Source: Fidelibacterota bacterium
Lineage (GTDB): Bacteria > Fidelibacterota > Marinisomatia > Marinisomatales > JAADGP01
Assembly (NCBI GenBank): GCA_027021785.1
Contig: JALUTR010000154.1
Coordinates: forward strand, 1-47,847
Reading direction: 5' to 3'
Length of the DNA: 47,847 bases
In this document: positions 1 to 8,394 of the stretch, piece after piece
How the letters are laid out: every line of letters begins with the position of its first letter
Position numbering within the stretch: the stretch's first letter is position 1
The notes under the pieces: generated by a model
Database searches by the model: none
Told to the model about the DNA's origin: nothing
The model's input: the letters and a program-made list of their open reading frames with translations, nothing else
Program-made: the position numbers and the translations under genes

Positions 1-89
1 GAGGGGTCTAAATTAAAACAAAACCACCGTAAAGTAGTTTATCGATATCACGATATCACAGTAATGCCTCAGCGACGGGGGCGCATTTA

Positions 90-290
90 ATGTGCCAAGT
101 TGAGCGAAGCGAAATCCCGACGATAGTCGGGAAGCGAGTCCGCCAAGCGGACCGGCGCATGCCGGGAAACCAATCCACCGGGCGGTCTGCGGGATCATCA
201 ATGGCGGAAATGCCTGGGAAACCATACCGAAAATCAGGTTTTCGATCAATCATTCAAACATTGATCCTGCAAGGTCTCCCGACCTTGCAG
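90..290. repeat. Cluster of short palindromes upstream of the first gene
   Basis: Several perfect hairpins follow each other here. CCCGAC-gata-GTCGGG lies at 116-131, GTCCGC-caa-GCGGAC at 138-152, and CTGCAAGGTC-tccc-GACCTTGCAG (10-bp stem, 4-nt loop) at 267-290. The segment around 168-195 resembles the palindrome-bearing stretch at 6233-6256 (both begin with an 'accaatcc' box followed by a ccgg-centred palindrome). I read this as dispersed palindromic intergenic repeats. No convincing gene lies between 1 and 685; the short open frames there run through these hairpins. Confidence 0.6.
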
Positions 291-357
291 TGGTAATGAA
301 ATTGATTTATTCAATCCGCAGAATCAGGAGATCCTGCGTGATCATCTTTGGTGTCAG

Positions 358-536
358 GCTTCCAAATTTGTGTCACGTCCTTCTTGCAAAAGTCCTTTGT
401 TCATGGTCAGGAGACCATGAACGATCAGGTTAGGTGTAAGAATATCCGATCCTGCAAGGTCTCCCGACCTTGCAGCGGGATGAGTTGAGATTATACATAG
501 GATCAGGAGATCCTGCGGGGTCTCCCGACCTCGCAG
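358..536. repeat. Dispersed hairpin repeat, copy A, with two more CTGC-type hairpins
   Basis: A perfect hairpin GTTCATGGTC-agga-GACCATGAAC occupies 399-422. It is followed by two copies of the CTGCAAGGTC-tccc-GACCTTGCAG type hairpin at 452-475 (perfect) and 513-536 (one G-T wobble). The block 358-458 is paralogous to 10695-10791, which has the same order: 'gcttccaaa', a pyrimidine-rich spacer, the ATGGTC hairpin, then 'cgatcctgcaag'. The loops TCCC and AGGA are constant within each hairpin type, suggesting one repeat family rather than independent terminators. Confidence 0.65.
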
Positions 537-685
537 CGGAAGGAGCCGTGTTTTTCCGCAGAATCGTCCTCCGCCAACCCGGCATGGTTATTTGCCGGGA
601 GGGCAACGAAGATTCCGCGGCCATGCTGACTTCATAAAAATCAACGATAAACAAACCGTCGGTTTCTTTCCGACCGGAGTGGAAT

Positions 686-1105
686 TTATTCACCAATGAT
701 TTTGATCAACACACGCTTACGGCGATGCCCGTCGAATTCACCGTAGAAAATCTGCTCCCAGGGACCGAAATGGAGTTTCCCGTTGGTAATCGCCACAACC
801 ACTTCGCGTCCCATGATCTGTCGTTTATGGTGGGCGTCACCATTATCTTCCCCCGTTCGGTTGTGGGCATAGCGACTCAGCGGTTCATGGGGAGCCAGTT
901 CCTCCAGCCATTGTTTGTAATCCCGGTGAAGTCCCGGTTCATCATCGTTGATAAAAACCGACGCCGTAATATGCATCGCGTTGATCAGACACAGGCCTTC
1001 GCGGATTCCACTTGCCCTTACGGCATCCTCAACTTCCTGAGTGATGTTGACAAAATCCATCCGGGCCGGAACCTGCATCCACAATTCTTTCGTGTATGAT
1101 TTCAT
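686..1105 (-). CDS. YjbQ family protein (UPF0047)
   Basis: This 139-residue protein matches the YjbQ/UPF0047 family, whose E. coli member has weak thiamine-phosphate synthase activity; the true cellular role is unsettled. Family hallmarks visible are [21 protein letters not shown]-like text in the first half (residues about 43-62), the [14 protein letters not shown] segment in the middle, and the closing [18 protein letters not shown] block. Its length is normal for the family. I chose the ATG at 1103-1105 because a GAGGTG ribosome binding site lies 5 nt upstream; an in-frame start six codons earlier lacks this. It sits 27 bp behind a tiny membrane protein gene on the same strand, probably co-transcribed. 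Confidence 0.88.
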   Translation of the reverse strand: MKSYTKELWMQVPARMDFVNITQEVEDAVRASGIREGLCLINAMHITASVFINDDEPGLHRDYKQWLEELAPHEPLSRYAHNRTGEDNGDAHHKRQIMGREVVVAITNGKLHFGPWEQIFYGEFDGHRRKRVLIKIIGE

Positions 1106-1132
1106 AAGAACACCTCTTGACAAATCAGCAAC

Positions 1133-1285
1133 CTAATAGACGATGACATAGTAAATCACATAAACCCAGGACAACAGTCCGTGAAAAATCGCCCATAGCA
1201 CCGATTTATGGAGCGAAAAGGAAATCGTTATCGCCAAAACAGTACCAAAAGTAACTCCATTTTTAATAATCTCAACTCTGGTCAT
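1133..1285 (-). CDS. 50-residue membrane protein of unknown function
   Basis: A 50-residue open frame begins at the ATG at 1283-1285, preceded by a perfect AGGAGG ribosome binding site (complement at 1292-1297) with a 6-nt spacer. That context favours a real gene. The product is mostly hydrophobic after a short polar start (MTRVEIIKNG), with one or two helices ending in a Tyr/Val-rich tail. The longer reading to 1339 has no ribosome binding site and adds a polar, Arg/Lys-rich segment, so I reject it. It lies 27 bp upstream of the YjbQ-family gene. I do not recognise the family; it resembles small membrane proteins of unknown role seen in FCB bacteria. Confidence 0.65.
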   Translation of the reverse strand: MTRVEIIKNGVTFGTVLAITISFSLHKSVLWAIFHGLLSWVYVIYYVIVY

Positions 1286-1360
1286 AATAAACCTCCTGAT
1301 ATTTGTTGTCCTTTTTTTATCATTACAACCGAATCGCACACCTTGCCTGCTGCCACGTGA

Positions 1361-1390
1361 TTCCCGAAGGGAAACCTGACCCCGGGGTCA
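1361..1390. other. Two small palindromes in the divergent intergenic region
   Basis: TTCCC-gaa-GGGAA lies at 1361-1373 and a perfect 14-bp palindrome TGACCCCGGGGTCA at 1377-1390, followed by a run of A. They sit between the divergent minus-strand small gene and the plus-strand dehydratase. They could be a protein binding site or part of the same dispersed palindrome family; a terminator is unlikely in this divergent setting. Confidence 0.35.
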
Positions 1391-1481
1391 AAAAGTTAAT
1401 CATTTCACGACCGGAATTCCTTAATGAATTTGAAAAAGCATTATTATATTAGTTTGCAATCCCATTGTACTCATCGCACTT

Positions 1482-2471
1482 ATGGAACAACTCCCGACAA
1501 CGAACGAGATCGAACTCGCCGCCCGGCGAATTAAACCTTTTGTTCATCGAACTCCCGTGTTGATAAACCAAGGCATAAACCGGATAGTGGGGACAAAGTT
1601 GTACTTTAAATGTGAAAATTTCCAGAAAACCGGGTCTTTTAAATTTCGCGGGGCCTGTAACGCCGTTCTTTCCCTCCCTGACAAGGTTGTAAAGGATGGT
1701 GTCGCCACCCATTCTTCCGGCAACCACGCGGCGGCTTTATCCCTGGCCGCGCGAATGCGCCACGTCCCGGCCTACATCGTAATGCCACACAATGCACCGG
1801 CGGTGAAAATCCGGGCCGTATTGGAATACGGGGGGAGAATCACTTTTTGTGAACCGACTTTGAAGGCCCGCGAACAAACCCTCGAAATGGTCCTTCACGA
1901 TACCGGGGCAAAGCTGATTCACCCTTACAACGACCCGGTGGTAATTGCCGGACAAGGAACCGCGGCCCGGGAATTCCTGGCGGAAATACCGGATCCGGAT
2001 ATTCTTATTACTCCCGTGGGTGGTGGTGGTTTGCTCAGCGGAACCGCCCTTGCCGCCGCGGAATCGCATCCCTCAATACGCATAATCGGCGCCGAGCCGC
2101 AACAAGCCGACGACGCATGTAAATCTTTTCATTCCGGGAAACTGACTCCGGTAACTAATCCGGACACGATCGCCGACGGGTTGCGAACATCCCTTGGCAA
2201 TCTGACTTTTTCGATTATACAAAAACGGGTGCACGACATTGTCACGGTCAGTGAAACAGGAATTGTACAGGCTATGCGGTTGGTCTGGGAGCGTATGAAA
2301 ATCATCATTGAACCGTCCGCCGCCGTGCCGGTAGCCGCCCTGATGGAAAGGAAGTTCCCGGTTGAAAATAAACGCATTGGGATTATTCTGTCGGGGGGAA
2401 ATGTCGATTTGGATCACTTACCCTGGGTTCAGAAGGAATTGAAATCAAATAAGGATAAAAATGAAAACTGA
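1482..2471 (+). CDS. PLP-dependent threonine/serine dehydratase-like enzyme
   Basis: This 329-residue fold-type II PLP enzyme probably deaminates threonine or serine to 2-oxobutyrate or pyruvate, or acts as a serine racemase-type enzyme. Visible motifs are KTGSFKFRGA with the Schiff-base lysine at K54, the SSGNHA substrate loop near residue 80, the phosphate-binding GGGGLLSG near residue 180, and ILSGGNVD near the C-terminus. It lacks the C-terminal ACT-type regulatory domain of biosynthetic IlvA, so it resembles the short TdcB/serine racemase type. The downstream helix-hairpin-helix gene overlaps its 3' end by 11 nt. Exact substrate cannot be told from sequence. Confidence 0.88.
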   Translation: MEQLPTTNEIELAARRIKPFVHRTPVLINQGINRIVGTKLYFKCENFQKTGSFKFRGACNAVLSLPDKVVKDGVATHSSGNHAAALSLAARMRHVPAYIVMPHNAPAVKIRAVLEYGGRITFCEPTLKAREQTLEMVLHDTGAKLIHPYNDPVVIAGQGTAAREFLAEIPDPDILITPVGGGGLLSGTALAAAESHPSIRIIGAEPQQADDACKSFHSGKLTPVTNPDTIADGLRTSLGNLTFSIIQKRVHDIVTVSETGIVQAMRLVWERMKIIIEPSAAVPVAALMERKFPVENKRIGIILSGGNVDLDHLPWVQKELKSNKDKNEN

Positions 2472-2766
2472 ACTTTCAAACGGTGTGGATTCGTCAGAAT
2501 CAAAAACAGCAATACTCGAGCAACTCCGGACGATACCCGGCGTGGGACCTTCCATCGCCAATGATCTTTGGCAGTTGGGAATCCATTCCGTGGATGACCT
2601 TAAGAATCGGGATCCTGAATTACTGTACCATACCCTCTGCGAGATCCGACAACAGCCGTTAGACCGCTGTTTACTCTACGTTTTTCGTTGTGCCGTTTAC
2701 TTTGCTTCCAATGAAGCCCATGATCCGGAATTGCTAAAGTGGTGGAATTGGAAAGAAACCGATTGA
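2461..2766 (+). CDS. Helix-hairpin-helix protein, Cdd1 (pathogenicity locus) family
   Basis: This 101-residue protein carries one helix-hairpin-helix motif (LRTIPGVGPSIANDLWQLGI, residues about 21-40) followed by a conserved LLYHTLCEIRQQPLDRC segment and a C-terminal WWNWK. This layout matches the small Cdd1/pathogenicity-locus family, whose members are thought to bind DNA non-specifically but lack an assigned function. The start codon overlaps the end of the dehydratase gene by 11 nt, so the two are translated from one message. The pairing with an amino acid enzyme gives no obvious functional hint. Confidence 0.8.
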   Translation: MKTELSNGVDSSESKTAILEQLRTIPGVGPSIANDLWQLGIHSVDDLKNRDPELLYHTLCEIRQQPLDRCLLYVFRCAVYFASNEAHDPELLKWWNWKETD

Positions 2767-3041
2767 TTATCCCACATTCTGCAATAACAACGAATATATC
2801 AAATTAAACGAAAATTAGATCAAGTATCAGATCATAATATTGAAGCAACCTTTTCTTCTTCGAAATATCGATTTTAATCATTGAGTCGTAGCCGACCTGT
2901 CCATCGTAATAACATGTAGATGGAACCTGTCCATTGTAACTGCGGGTAGATGGAAAAGACATTATAGTGAAAATTGGTGAGTTCATCACCTACAAGGGGC
3001 AGGTGTGCAACTCATGTTTAATGAATAACCCCGGTTCGTTT
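2767..3041. other. AT-rich intergenic region between convergent genes
   Basis: No credible gene is seen between the Cdd1-family stop and the convergent M20 stop at 3042. The region holds a tandem repeat (2895-2954, listed separately). I see no strong GC-rich stem followed by a T-run that would serve as a terminator. Confidence 0.5.
2895..2954. repeat. Two-copy 30-bp tandem repeat
   Basis: Two head-to-tail 30-bp units, 2895-2924 and 2925-2954, both begin ACCTGTCCAT and end TAGATGGA. By hand alignment 24 of 30 positions agree, with differences confined to the middle of the unit. Each unit also has short complementary ends (TCCAT near the start, ATGGA at the end), so each can fold into a small hairpin. 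Confidence 0.7.
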
Positions 3042-4217
3042 TTACGAGGCTATCAGCAAATCATCGATTAACTGGACAAATACGCTCGCTCCCACAAGCA
3101 AGGCGCGTTCGTTAATGTCAAAATAGGAACAGTGGTGGGGGACACTCATCGGCTCCCGGCCGACCGGGGCTGAACCGATAAAAAAGAAGCATCCGGGGAC
3201 TTCTTTTAGGTAGTAAGCAAAATCTTCTCCGCCCATTGATAAATACGGTTCGCTGGCGCCGTTTCCCACAATTCTGCGGGCTGCGGCAAGCACCTTCCGA
3301 TAAGCCTGTTCATTGTTAATCGTGGGCGGATACCCATCTTCATAATCCATTTCTATCCGGGCATTGTAGGCCTGACCGATACCGGCCATTATTTCCCGTA
3401 ACCGGCGTTTTATCATTTGACGGTTTTGTTCGGTGTAAGCGCGTGTGGTCCCCTTCAAAACCACTTTATCGGCAATGATATTGAAGTTATCTCCGCCGGC
3501 GATTTTACCCACGGTCACCACCGTACTTTCTATCGGATTGGTATTACGGCTCACGATGGTTTGAAGCGCTGTTACCAGATGCGCGGAGACTACCACGGCA
3601 TCGACGGTTCCCTGGGGAGCCGCGCCGTGTCCCCCCCGCCCGTTGACCTGAATTTCAAAAATATCCGCCGACGCCAAAATCGGACCGGACTTAACTCCGA
3701 TCTGCCCGAAGGGCTGGAAATTCCACAAATGCAAACCGTAAATCTCATCCACCCCGTCCAGGCATCCGTCTTCAATCATGTATCGGGCGCCGCCATCCCC
3801 CTCCTCGGCCGGTTGGAACAGAAAGCGCACCGTCCCCTTTATCCGCTCCCGGCGCTCCGCCAGGACCTTCGCCGCACCTAACAACATAGCCGTGTGGCCA
3901 TCGTGTCCGCAGGCGTGCATAATACCTTCATGCACCGATTTGTATTCGACATCGTTGGTTTCCTGGATCGGAAGGGCGTCCATATCGGCCCGCAGAGCGA
4001 TGGTCGGGCCGGGCTTGCCCCCTTTCAATGTCCCCACAACACCGGTTTTACCTACCCCCGTCCGAACTTCAATCCCGCAGGAGACAAGAAATTGGGCTAC
4101 CAGGTTGGCTGTCCGACCAACATCAAAACCCAACTCGGGGTGTTTGTGAATATCCCGCCGAATGGCAATGATTTCCCTTTCAAGCGCTTCAATTTCAGGA
4201 CGAATATTAATAGTCAT
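3042..4217 (-). CDS. M20 family amidohydrolase (N-acyl amino acid / hippurate hydrolase type)
   Basis: A 391-residue M20D peptidase-family amidohydrolase, expected to be cytoplasmic and to release amino acids from N-acyl amino acids. Two-metal site features are visible: HACGHDGH at residues 101-108 (C103, H105), the PAEEG motif with E138/E139, the dimerisation-domain GGHGAAPQGTVDAV, and MGGEDFAYYL near the C-terminus. The length is normal for the IAA-amino-acid hydrolase/hippurate hydrolase group. It is the last gene of the minus-strand unit rlmN - purine nucleoside phosphorylase - amidohydrolase, with a 29-bp gap to the preceding gene. The natural acyl substrate is not predictable. Confidence 0.9.
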   Translation of the reverse strand: MTINIRPEIEALEREIIAIRRDIHKHPELGFDVGRTANLVAQFLVSCGIEVRTGVGKTGVVGTLKGGKPGPTIALRADMDALPIQETNDVEYKSVHEGIMHACGHDGHTAMLLGAAKVLAERRERIKGTVRFLFQPAEEGDGGARYMIEDGCLDGVDEIYGLHLWNFQPFGQIGVKSGPILASADIFEIQVNGRGGHGAAPQGTVDAVVVSAHLVTALQTIVSRNTNPIESTVVTVGKIAGGDNFNIIADKVVLKGTTRAYTEQNRQMIKRRLREIMAGIGQAYNARIEMDYEDGYPPTINNEQAYRKVLAAARRIVGNGASEPYLSMGGEDFAYYLKEVPGCFFFIGSAPVGREPMSVPHHCSYFDINERALLVGASVFVQLIDDLLIAS

Positions 4218-4246
4218 GATTATCCCCTTTTGCTCAGTAATACAAT

Positions 4247-5092
4247 TCAGGAATCTCGCTTTAAAAGATCCCGTTTCCCGGTTTGACTATCCTCACCGGC
4301 ATTTATCAAAACAACAATTTCGGTCAACAAACGAATAAAGGACGATTTCACCCGGTTGGCCGTTTCCAACACCTCTTCATGGGTCAGTGGTTTATCGCTA
4401 ATCCCAGCGGCATAATTGGTAAGGGTCGATATCGCCAGTGTGGGGATACCGCATTCCGCCGCCGACAGGATCTCAGGGACGGTGCTCATCCCTACCGCAT
4501 CGCCTCCCAATTCCCGAAAGAAACTGATTTCCGCCGGTGTCTCATAAGCCGGTCCAAAGACCCAACAGTAAATACCTTCCCCCAACGGAACCGCTGCCCG
4601 CCCGGCGGCTGTCTTTGCCAGTTTTAACAGGCCCGGGTTATGATAAGGATGACCTGTAAAGCGCCTGGGAAGTTCGACCCCGTGACGAAAGGTACAGTCC
4701 ATGTGTCCTTTAATAAGCATCAGGTTCCCCGGCGGCGTTTCCGGCTTCATTGATCCGGCGGCGTTGGTGATGATCAGATTACTTACTCCCAATTCGCGGA
4801 ATAACCGAATGGGGAGCGTAACCGTGTGGTAGTCGTATCCTTCGTAAAAATGAAACCGGCCTTTCGCCACGATTAACGGATTGCCCCGTAAATTACCGGC
4901 TACCAGTTCACCGGAATGCCCGGCCACGGTGGAACGGGGATAATCAGGAATGTCGCCATAGGGAAGCACAACCGGATCGGCCAACTGATCGGCAAAACTT
5001 CCCAACCCCGACCCCAGGATGACCGCCGTTCCGCCCCTGAAACCGGTCCGGTAGGTAATAAATTTCGCCATTGCGGATACGTCCGGTTTCAT
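4247..5092 (-). CDS. Purine nucleoside phosphorylase
   Basis: This 281-residue protein is a trimeric-type (PNP/MTAP superfamily) purine nucleoside phosphorylase, cleaving inosine or guanosine with phosphate in purine salvage. Visible motifs are the phosphate loop ILGSGLGSFAD, GHSGELVAGNL, RFHFYEGYD, ITNAAGSM, FGPAYETPAEI (base-binding Glu) and MSTVPEI. The STLTNYAAG segment keeps the Asn typical of 6-oxopurine-specific enzymes. I place the start at 5090-5092, because this ATG overlaps the rlmN stop as ATGA, implying translational coupling; a longer in-frame extension would run into rlmN. Confidence 0.92.
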   Translation of the reverse strand: MKPDVSAMAKFITYRTGFRGGTAVILGSGLGSFADQLADPVVLPYGDIPDYPRSTVAGHSGELVAGNLRGNPLIVAKGRFHFYEGYDYHTVTLPIRLFRELGVSNLIITNAAGSMKPETPPGNLMLIKGHMDCTFRHGVELPRRFTGHPYHNPGLLKLAKTAAGRAAVPLGEGIYCWVFGPAYETPAEISFFRELGGDAVGMSTVPEILSAAECGIPTLAISTLTNYAAGISDKPLTHEEVLETANRVKSSFIRLLTEIVVLINAGEDSQTGKRDLLKRDS

Positions 5093-6144
5093 GGGGTATC
5101 CTCGTTCAGCGGTACCGCCAATTGGCCACAACCGGCGTCGATGTCGACACCCCGGCTCCAGCGCACGGTCACGGTAAAAGGCGCATCGTACAACGTCCGT
5201 ACAAACCGTTCAATGCGATCATCGGACGGTCGTTTGAATCCGTTGCCGATTTCGTTGTACGGAATCACGTTGACTTTGCACGGCAGGTTGCCGATTAACC
5301 GGATCAACCGTCGGGCATCGTTGCCGGAATCGTTGATCCCCTCCAAAAGCACATATTCGAACGTGGGATGATTGCGGGTTTTCTGATAGTAATACCGGGC
5401 CGCCGATAACAATTCCGGCAAGGGGTGGCTTTTCGCGACAGGCATGATTTGCCGGCGCTTTTCCTGTGCGGGGCTGTTGAGACTGATAGCCAGTTTAAAG
5501 CGCCGTCGTTCGTCGGCGAACTTTTGGATTTTGGGAATGATTCCCACGGTAGACACGGTGATTTTACGCGCCCCCAGGCTGATGCCATCGGGATGATTCA
5601 AAATTTCGGCCGCCTGCATAACGTTACGGTAATTCAAAAATGGCTCCCCCATGCCCATGAATACGACATTGGTAATTCTTCCCTCCGATTCGGCCTGCAG
5701 CAACAGGAACTGATCCAGGATTTCCCCGGCGGTCAGGTTCCTCCGAAACCCCATTCTTCCCGTCGCACAGAACGCGCAATTTGCCGCGCATCCCACCTGG
5801 GTGGACAAACATACCGTGATCCGGGTCTTTTCCTTTATCCGGACGGATTCAATCATTTCTCCCGTTGACAGTTGAAATAAATACTTTCGGGTCAAATCCG
5901 CATCCGATCCGGAATGGCTGATCTTCGTCAGGGTATGAATTACCGCTTCCGATTCCAGTCGTCGGCGAAGGGTTTTCGGAAGATTCCTCATATCGCCGAA
6001 AGAATGCACTTTTCGGGCGTAGATCCAATTAAAGATCTGCCGCGCGCGAAAACGCGGCTCTCCGATTTCCGCCAAGGCTCTTTCCAAAGCGGGAATATCC
6101 ATCCCCACCAGACTTACTTCCGTCTCTTTTTGTATCACAGACAT
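5089..6144 (-). CDS. rlmN: 23S rRNA/tRNA (adenine-C2) methyltransferase RlmN
   Basis: This 351-residue radical SAM enzyme should methylate C2 of A2503 in 23S rRNA and A37 in some tRNAs. The 4Fe-4S motif CxxxCxxC is present as C119-AAN-C123-AF-C126. The conserved C-terminal cysteine of the methyl-transfer mechanism lies in DIDAGCGQLA, and FMGMGEPFLNY (SAM-binding GEP) is present. The N-terminal fold with FRARQIFNW is typical. I chose the ATG at 6142-6144 over a TTG 32 codons upstream because the extension is not family-like. It heads a minus-strand operon with purine nucleoside phosphorylase and the M20 hydrolase. Confidence 0.95.
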   Translation of the reverse strand: MSVIQKETEVSLVGMDIPALERALAEIGEPRFRARQIFNWIYARKVHSFGDMRNLPKTLRRRLESEAVIHTLTKISHSGSDADLTRKYLFQLSTGEMIESVRIKEKTRITVCLSTQVGCAANCAFCATGRMGFRRNLTAGEILDQFLLLQAESEGRITNVVFMGMGEPFLNYRNVMQAAEILNHPDGISLGARKITVSTVGIIPKIQKFADERRRFKLAISLNSPAQEKRRQIMPVAKSHPLPELLSAARYYYQKTRNHPTFEYVLLEGINDSGNDARRLIRLIGNLPCKVNVIPYNEIGNGFKRPSDDRIERFVRTLYDAPFTVTVRWSRGVDIDAGCGQLAVPLNEDTP

Positions 6145-6240
6145 GAGATGTAATTTCTCACAACTTTTGTGCTTCGGCAAGACAATGATCAACTGAAATT
6201 TCAACAATGCCTTAATGACAGGGCGTATTTGAAGAACCAA

Positions 6241-6277
6241 TCCGCCGGCGGACGGGTTTCTCCACCCATAACTGGAG
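6241..6277. repeat. Palindromic intergenic element between rlmN and the MoxR gene
   Basis: A perfect 12-bp palindrome TCCGCCGGCGGA (6241-6252) is followed by CTCC-acccataact-GGAG (6260-6277). The words 'accaatcc' before it and 'cacccataact' inside it recur near 168-180 and 10813-10825 respectively. This suggests a member of the dispersed palindrome family of this genome placed in the divergent promoter region. Confidence 0.4.
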
Positions 6278-6375
6278 GATCACAATTTCACCCGACATTC
6301 CAATTGTTTCCCCTCAGGTTGCCCCGTAAGTTTTGTCCCTTTATTTAATGGTGACAATTGCAACAGGATTAATCT

Positions 6376-7365
6376 ATGAATGAACCGCAAGATATAAAGC
6401 TACTGAAAGAATTAACCGCGGCCCGGGAACGATTTCTGCAGGAAATCGGTCATGTTATTATCGGGCAATCGAACGTCCTCGACCATATTCTCATTGCCCT
6501 TTTCTGCAAGGGACACACCCTCCTGGTTGGTGTCCCGGGACTGGCCAAGACTCTGATGATTAAGTCCATGGCCGAGCTATTGGATCTGAAATTCAGTCGG
6601 ATTCAATTCACGCCCGACCTGATGCCTAGCGACATCACCGGTACGGAAGTGATCGAAGAAGATCACTCCACCGGTAAACGCGAATTCCGGTTTTTTAAGG
6701 GTCCTGTCTTCGGCAATATCATCCTGGCCGATGAAATCAACCGGACGCCACCCAAAACCCAGGCTGCTTTATTGGAAGCCATGCAGGAACACAAGGTCAC
6801 GGCCGCCGGCAATACCTATACGCTCGAAGAACCGTTTTTTGTTCTGGCCACCCAGAATCCCATTGAGCAGGAAGGCACTTACCCTCTGCCGGAAGCCCAA
6901 CTGGATCGATTCATGTTCAACCTTAAAATTGATTATCCCACCCGGGAGGAAGAGGTTGCAATCGTGCAATCGACAACGGGGAAAATGAGCGCCGCGTTGA
7001 AAAAAGTTATCAGCCGGAAAGAATTACTGGACTTCCAGGACCTGGTACGGCGGGTCCCGGTGGCCGCGAACGTGGTTGAATTCACCGTTGATTTCGTAAC
7101 CTCCACCCGCCCAAACTCCGACAAAGCCCCCGATTTCATCAAGGAGTGGATCGACTGGGGCGCCGGTCCCCGGGCTTCGCAATACCTGATCCTCGGCGCT
7201 AAAGCCAGGGCCATTCTTGACGGACGACCCACACCGGACATCAACGATGTGAAAGCCCTGGTATTGCCGGTAATGCGGCACCGGGTGCTGCCGAATTTCA
7301 ACGCCGAGGCCGAAGGCGTCAGCGTTGACGATATTCTGCTCAAATTGCTGGATAATCGAAGTTAA
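6376..7365 (+). CDS. MoxR-family AAA+ ATPase
   Basis: This 329-residue MoxR ATPase probably acts as a chaperone-like factor, commonly partnered with a VWA-domain protein. The Walker A motif is GVPGLAKT (residues 52-59), Walker B is ILADEINRTPPKTQAALLEA, and the sensor-1 stretch is VLATQNPIEQEGTYPLPEAQ. The C-terminal lid with VRRVPVAANV is typical. It precedes a DUF58 gene by 71 bp, the classic MoxR-DUF58 pair, although the BatA/BatB genes that often follow are absent here. Confidence 0.94.
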   Translation: MNEPQDIKLLKELTAARERFLQEIGHVIIGQSNVLDHILIALFCKGHTLLVGVPGLAKTLMIKSMAELLDLKFSRIQFTPDLMPSDITGTEVIEEDHSTGKREFRFFKGPVFGNIILADEINRTPPKTQAALLEAMQEHKVTAAGNTYTLEEPFFVLATQNPIEQEGTYPLPEAQLDRFMFNLKIDYPTREEEVAIVQSTTGKMSAALKKVISRKELLDFQDLVRRVPVAANVVEFTVDFVTSTRPNSDKAPDFIKEWIDWGAGPRASQYLILGAKARAILDGRPTPDINDVKALVLPVMRHRVLPNFNAEAEGVSVDDILLKLLDNRS

Positions 7366-7436
7366 ACACGAAAATTATTGCCGACATAAAAAAAATGCTC
7401 GCCGATCACTCCGACCGTTAATCCATAACATCCAAC

Positions 7437-8336
7437 ATGCCAAAAGTAGATAAGCGCAAATACCTTAAACCGGAAATGGTGGCCCGGTTGAACAACATGT
7501 CATTGCGGGCCCGCATGGTGGTTGAGGGGTACATCATCGGGCATCATAAAAGTCCCTACCACGGCTTCAGTGTTGAATTCGCCGAGCACCGGGCCTACGG
7601 TCCCGGTGATGAAGTGCGACATATCGACTGGAAATTGTACGGCAAAACCGACCGCTATTACGTGAAACGTTACGAAGAGGAAACCAATCTTCGTTCATAC
7701 CTGATTCTGGACACCAGCAAATCCATGACCTACGCCAGCGGTTCCATATCCAAACTGGACTATGCCAGTTATTTGACCGCCGCTCTCTCCTACCTGATGC
7801 TGAGTCAGCAGGACGGGATAGGCCTGGTTCTTTTTGACGAAAAAATTCAACAATTTATTCCTCCCCGCTCGACTCCCGGCCATCTGAATACGGTTTTATC
7901 CCAACTGGACCACATCAATCCCGGAAGCGATACAAAGTTGGGTCCCGTACTGCATGAAATGGCCGAACGAATTAAAAAACGCGGACTGGTAGTCCTGATA
8001 TCCGATCTTTTCGATGATCCGAACGCGGTCTTAGGGGGGCTAAAACATTTCCGGCATAATAAACAGGAAGTGATCATTTTCCATATTTTAGACCGGCAGG
8101 AATTGGAATTCGAATTCAATACCCGTACCCGGTTTAAAGATATTGAGACCGGTGAGCTTATCACTACCGAGCCCTGGCAAATACGATCATCCTACCGCTC
8201 CCTGGTGGAACAATTTCAGGCCAGTTATCGCAAACGATGCCGGAAACGGCAGATGGATTATATTCCCTTATTTACCGACCAGGACCTTGACCTGGCACTA
8301 AACGAATATCTGCGAAAACGGCAAAAATTAGGATAA
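7437..8336 (+). CDS. DUF58 domain protein with VWA-like fold
   Basis: This 299-residue protein has the DUF58 signature AYGPGDEVRHIDWKLYGKTD (residues 53-72) followed by a VWA-type domain. The MIDAS motif DxSxS is present as D92-T-S94-K-S96. It has no signal peptide or membrane helix, so it is cytoplasmic. DUF58 proteins are encoded beside MoxR ATPases and are presumed to be their client or adaptor; function in this group is still unclear. It ends at a bidirectional terminator shared with the convergent TPR lipoprotein gene. Confidence 0.92.
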   Translation: MPKVDKRKYLKPEMVARLNNMSLRARMVVEGYIIGHHKSPYHGFSVEFAEHRAYGPGDEVRHIDWKLYGKTDRYYVKRYEEETNLRSYLILDTSKSMTYASGSISKLDYASYLTAALSYLMLSQQDGIGLVLFDEKIQQFIPPRSTPGHLNTVLSQLDHINPGSDTKLGPVLHEMAERIKKRGLVVLISDLFDDPNAVLGGLKHFRHNKQEVIIFHILDRQELEFEFNTRTRFKDIETGELITTEPWQIRSSYRSLVEQFQASYRKRCRKRQMDYIPLFTDQDLDLALNEYLRKRQKLG

Positions 8337-8377
8337 AAAAAGCCCCATTCCATTATTTGTGAATGAGGCTTTAAAAA
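8335..8377. terminator. Bidirectional rho-independent terminator
   Basis: An inverted repeat AAAGCCCCATTC / GAATGAGGCTTT (8339-8350 and 8361-8372, one mismatch, 10-nt loop) is flanked by an A-run on the left and TTT AAAAA on the right. It lies between the convergent DUF58 and TPR genes and can work in both directions. Confidence 0.75.
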
Positions 8378-8394
8378 GCGTTATTGATTCTAAT

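Noticed and set aside
90-536. CRISPR array at the left end
   Set aside because: The repeats are palindromic hairpins of different types with irregular spacing and no unique equal-length spacers; no cas gene is present.
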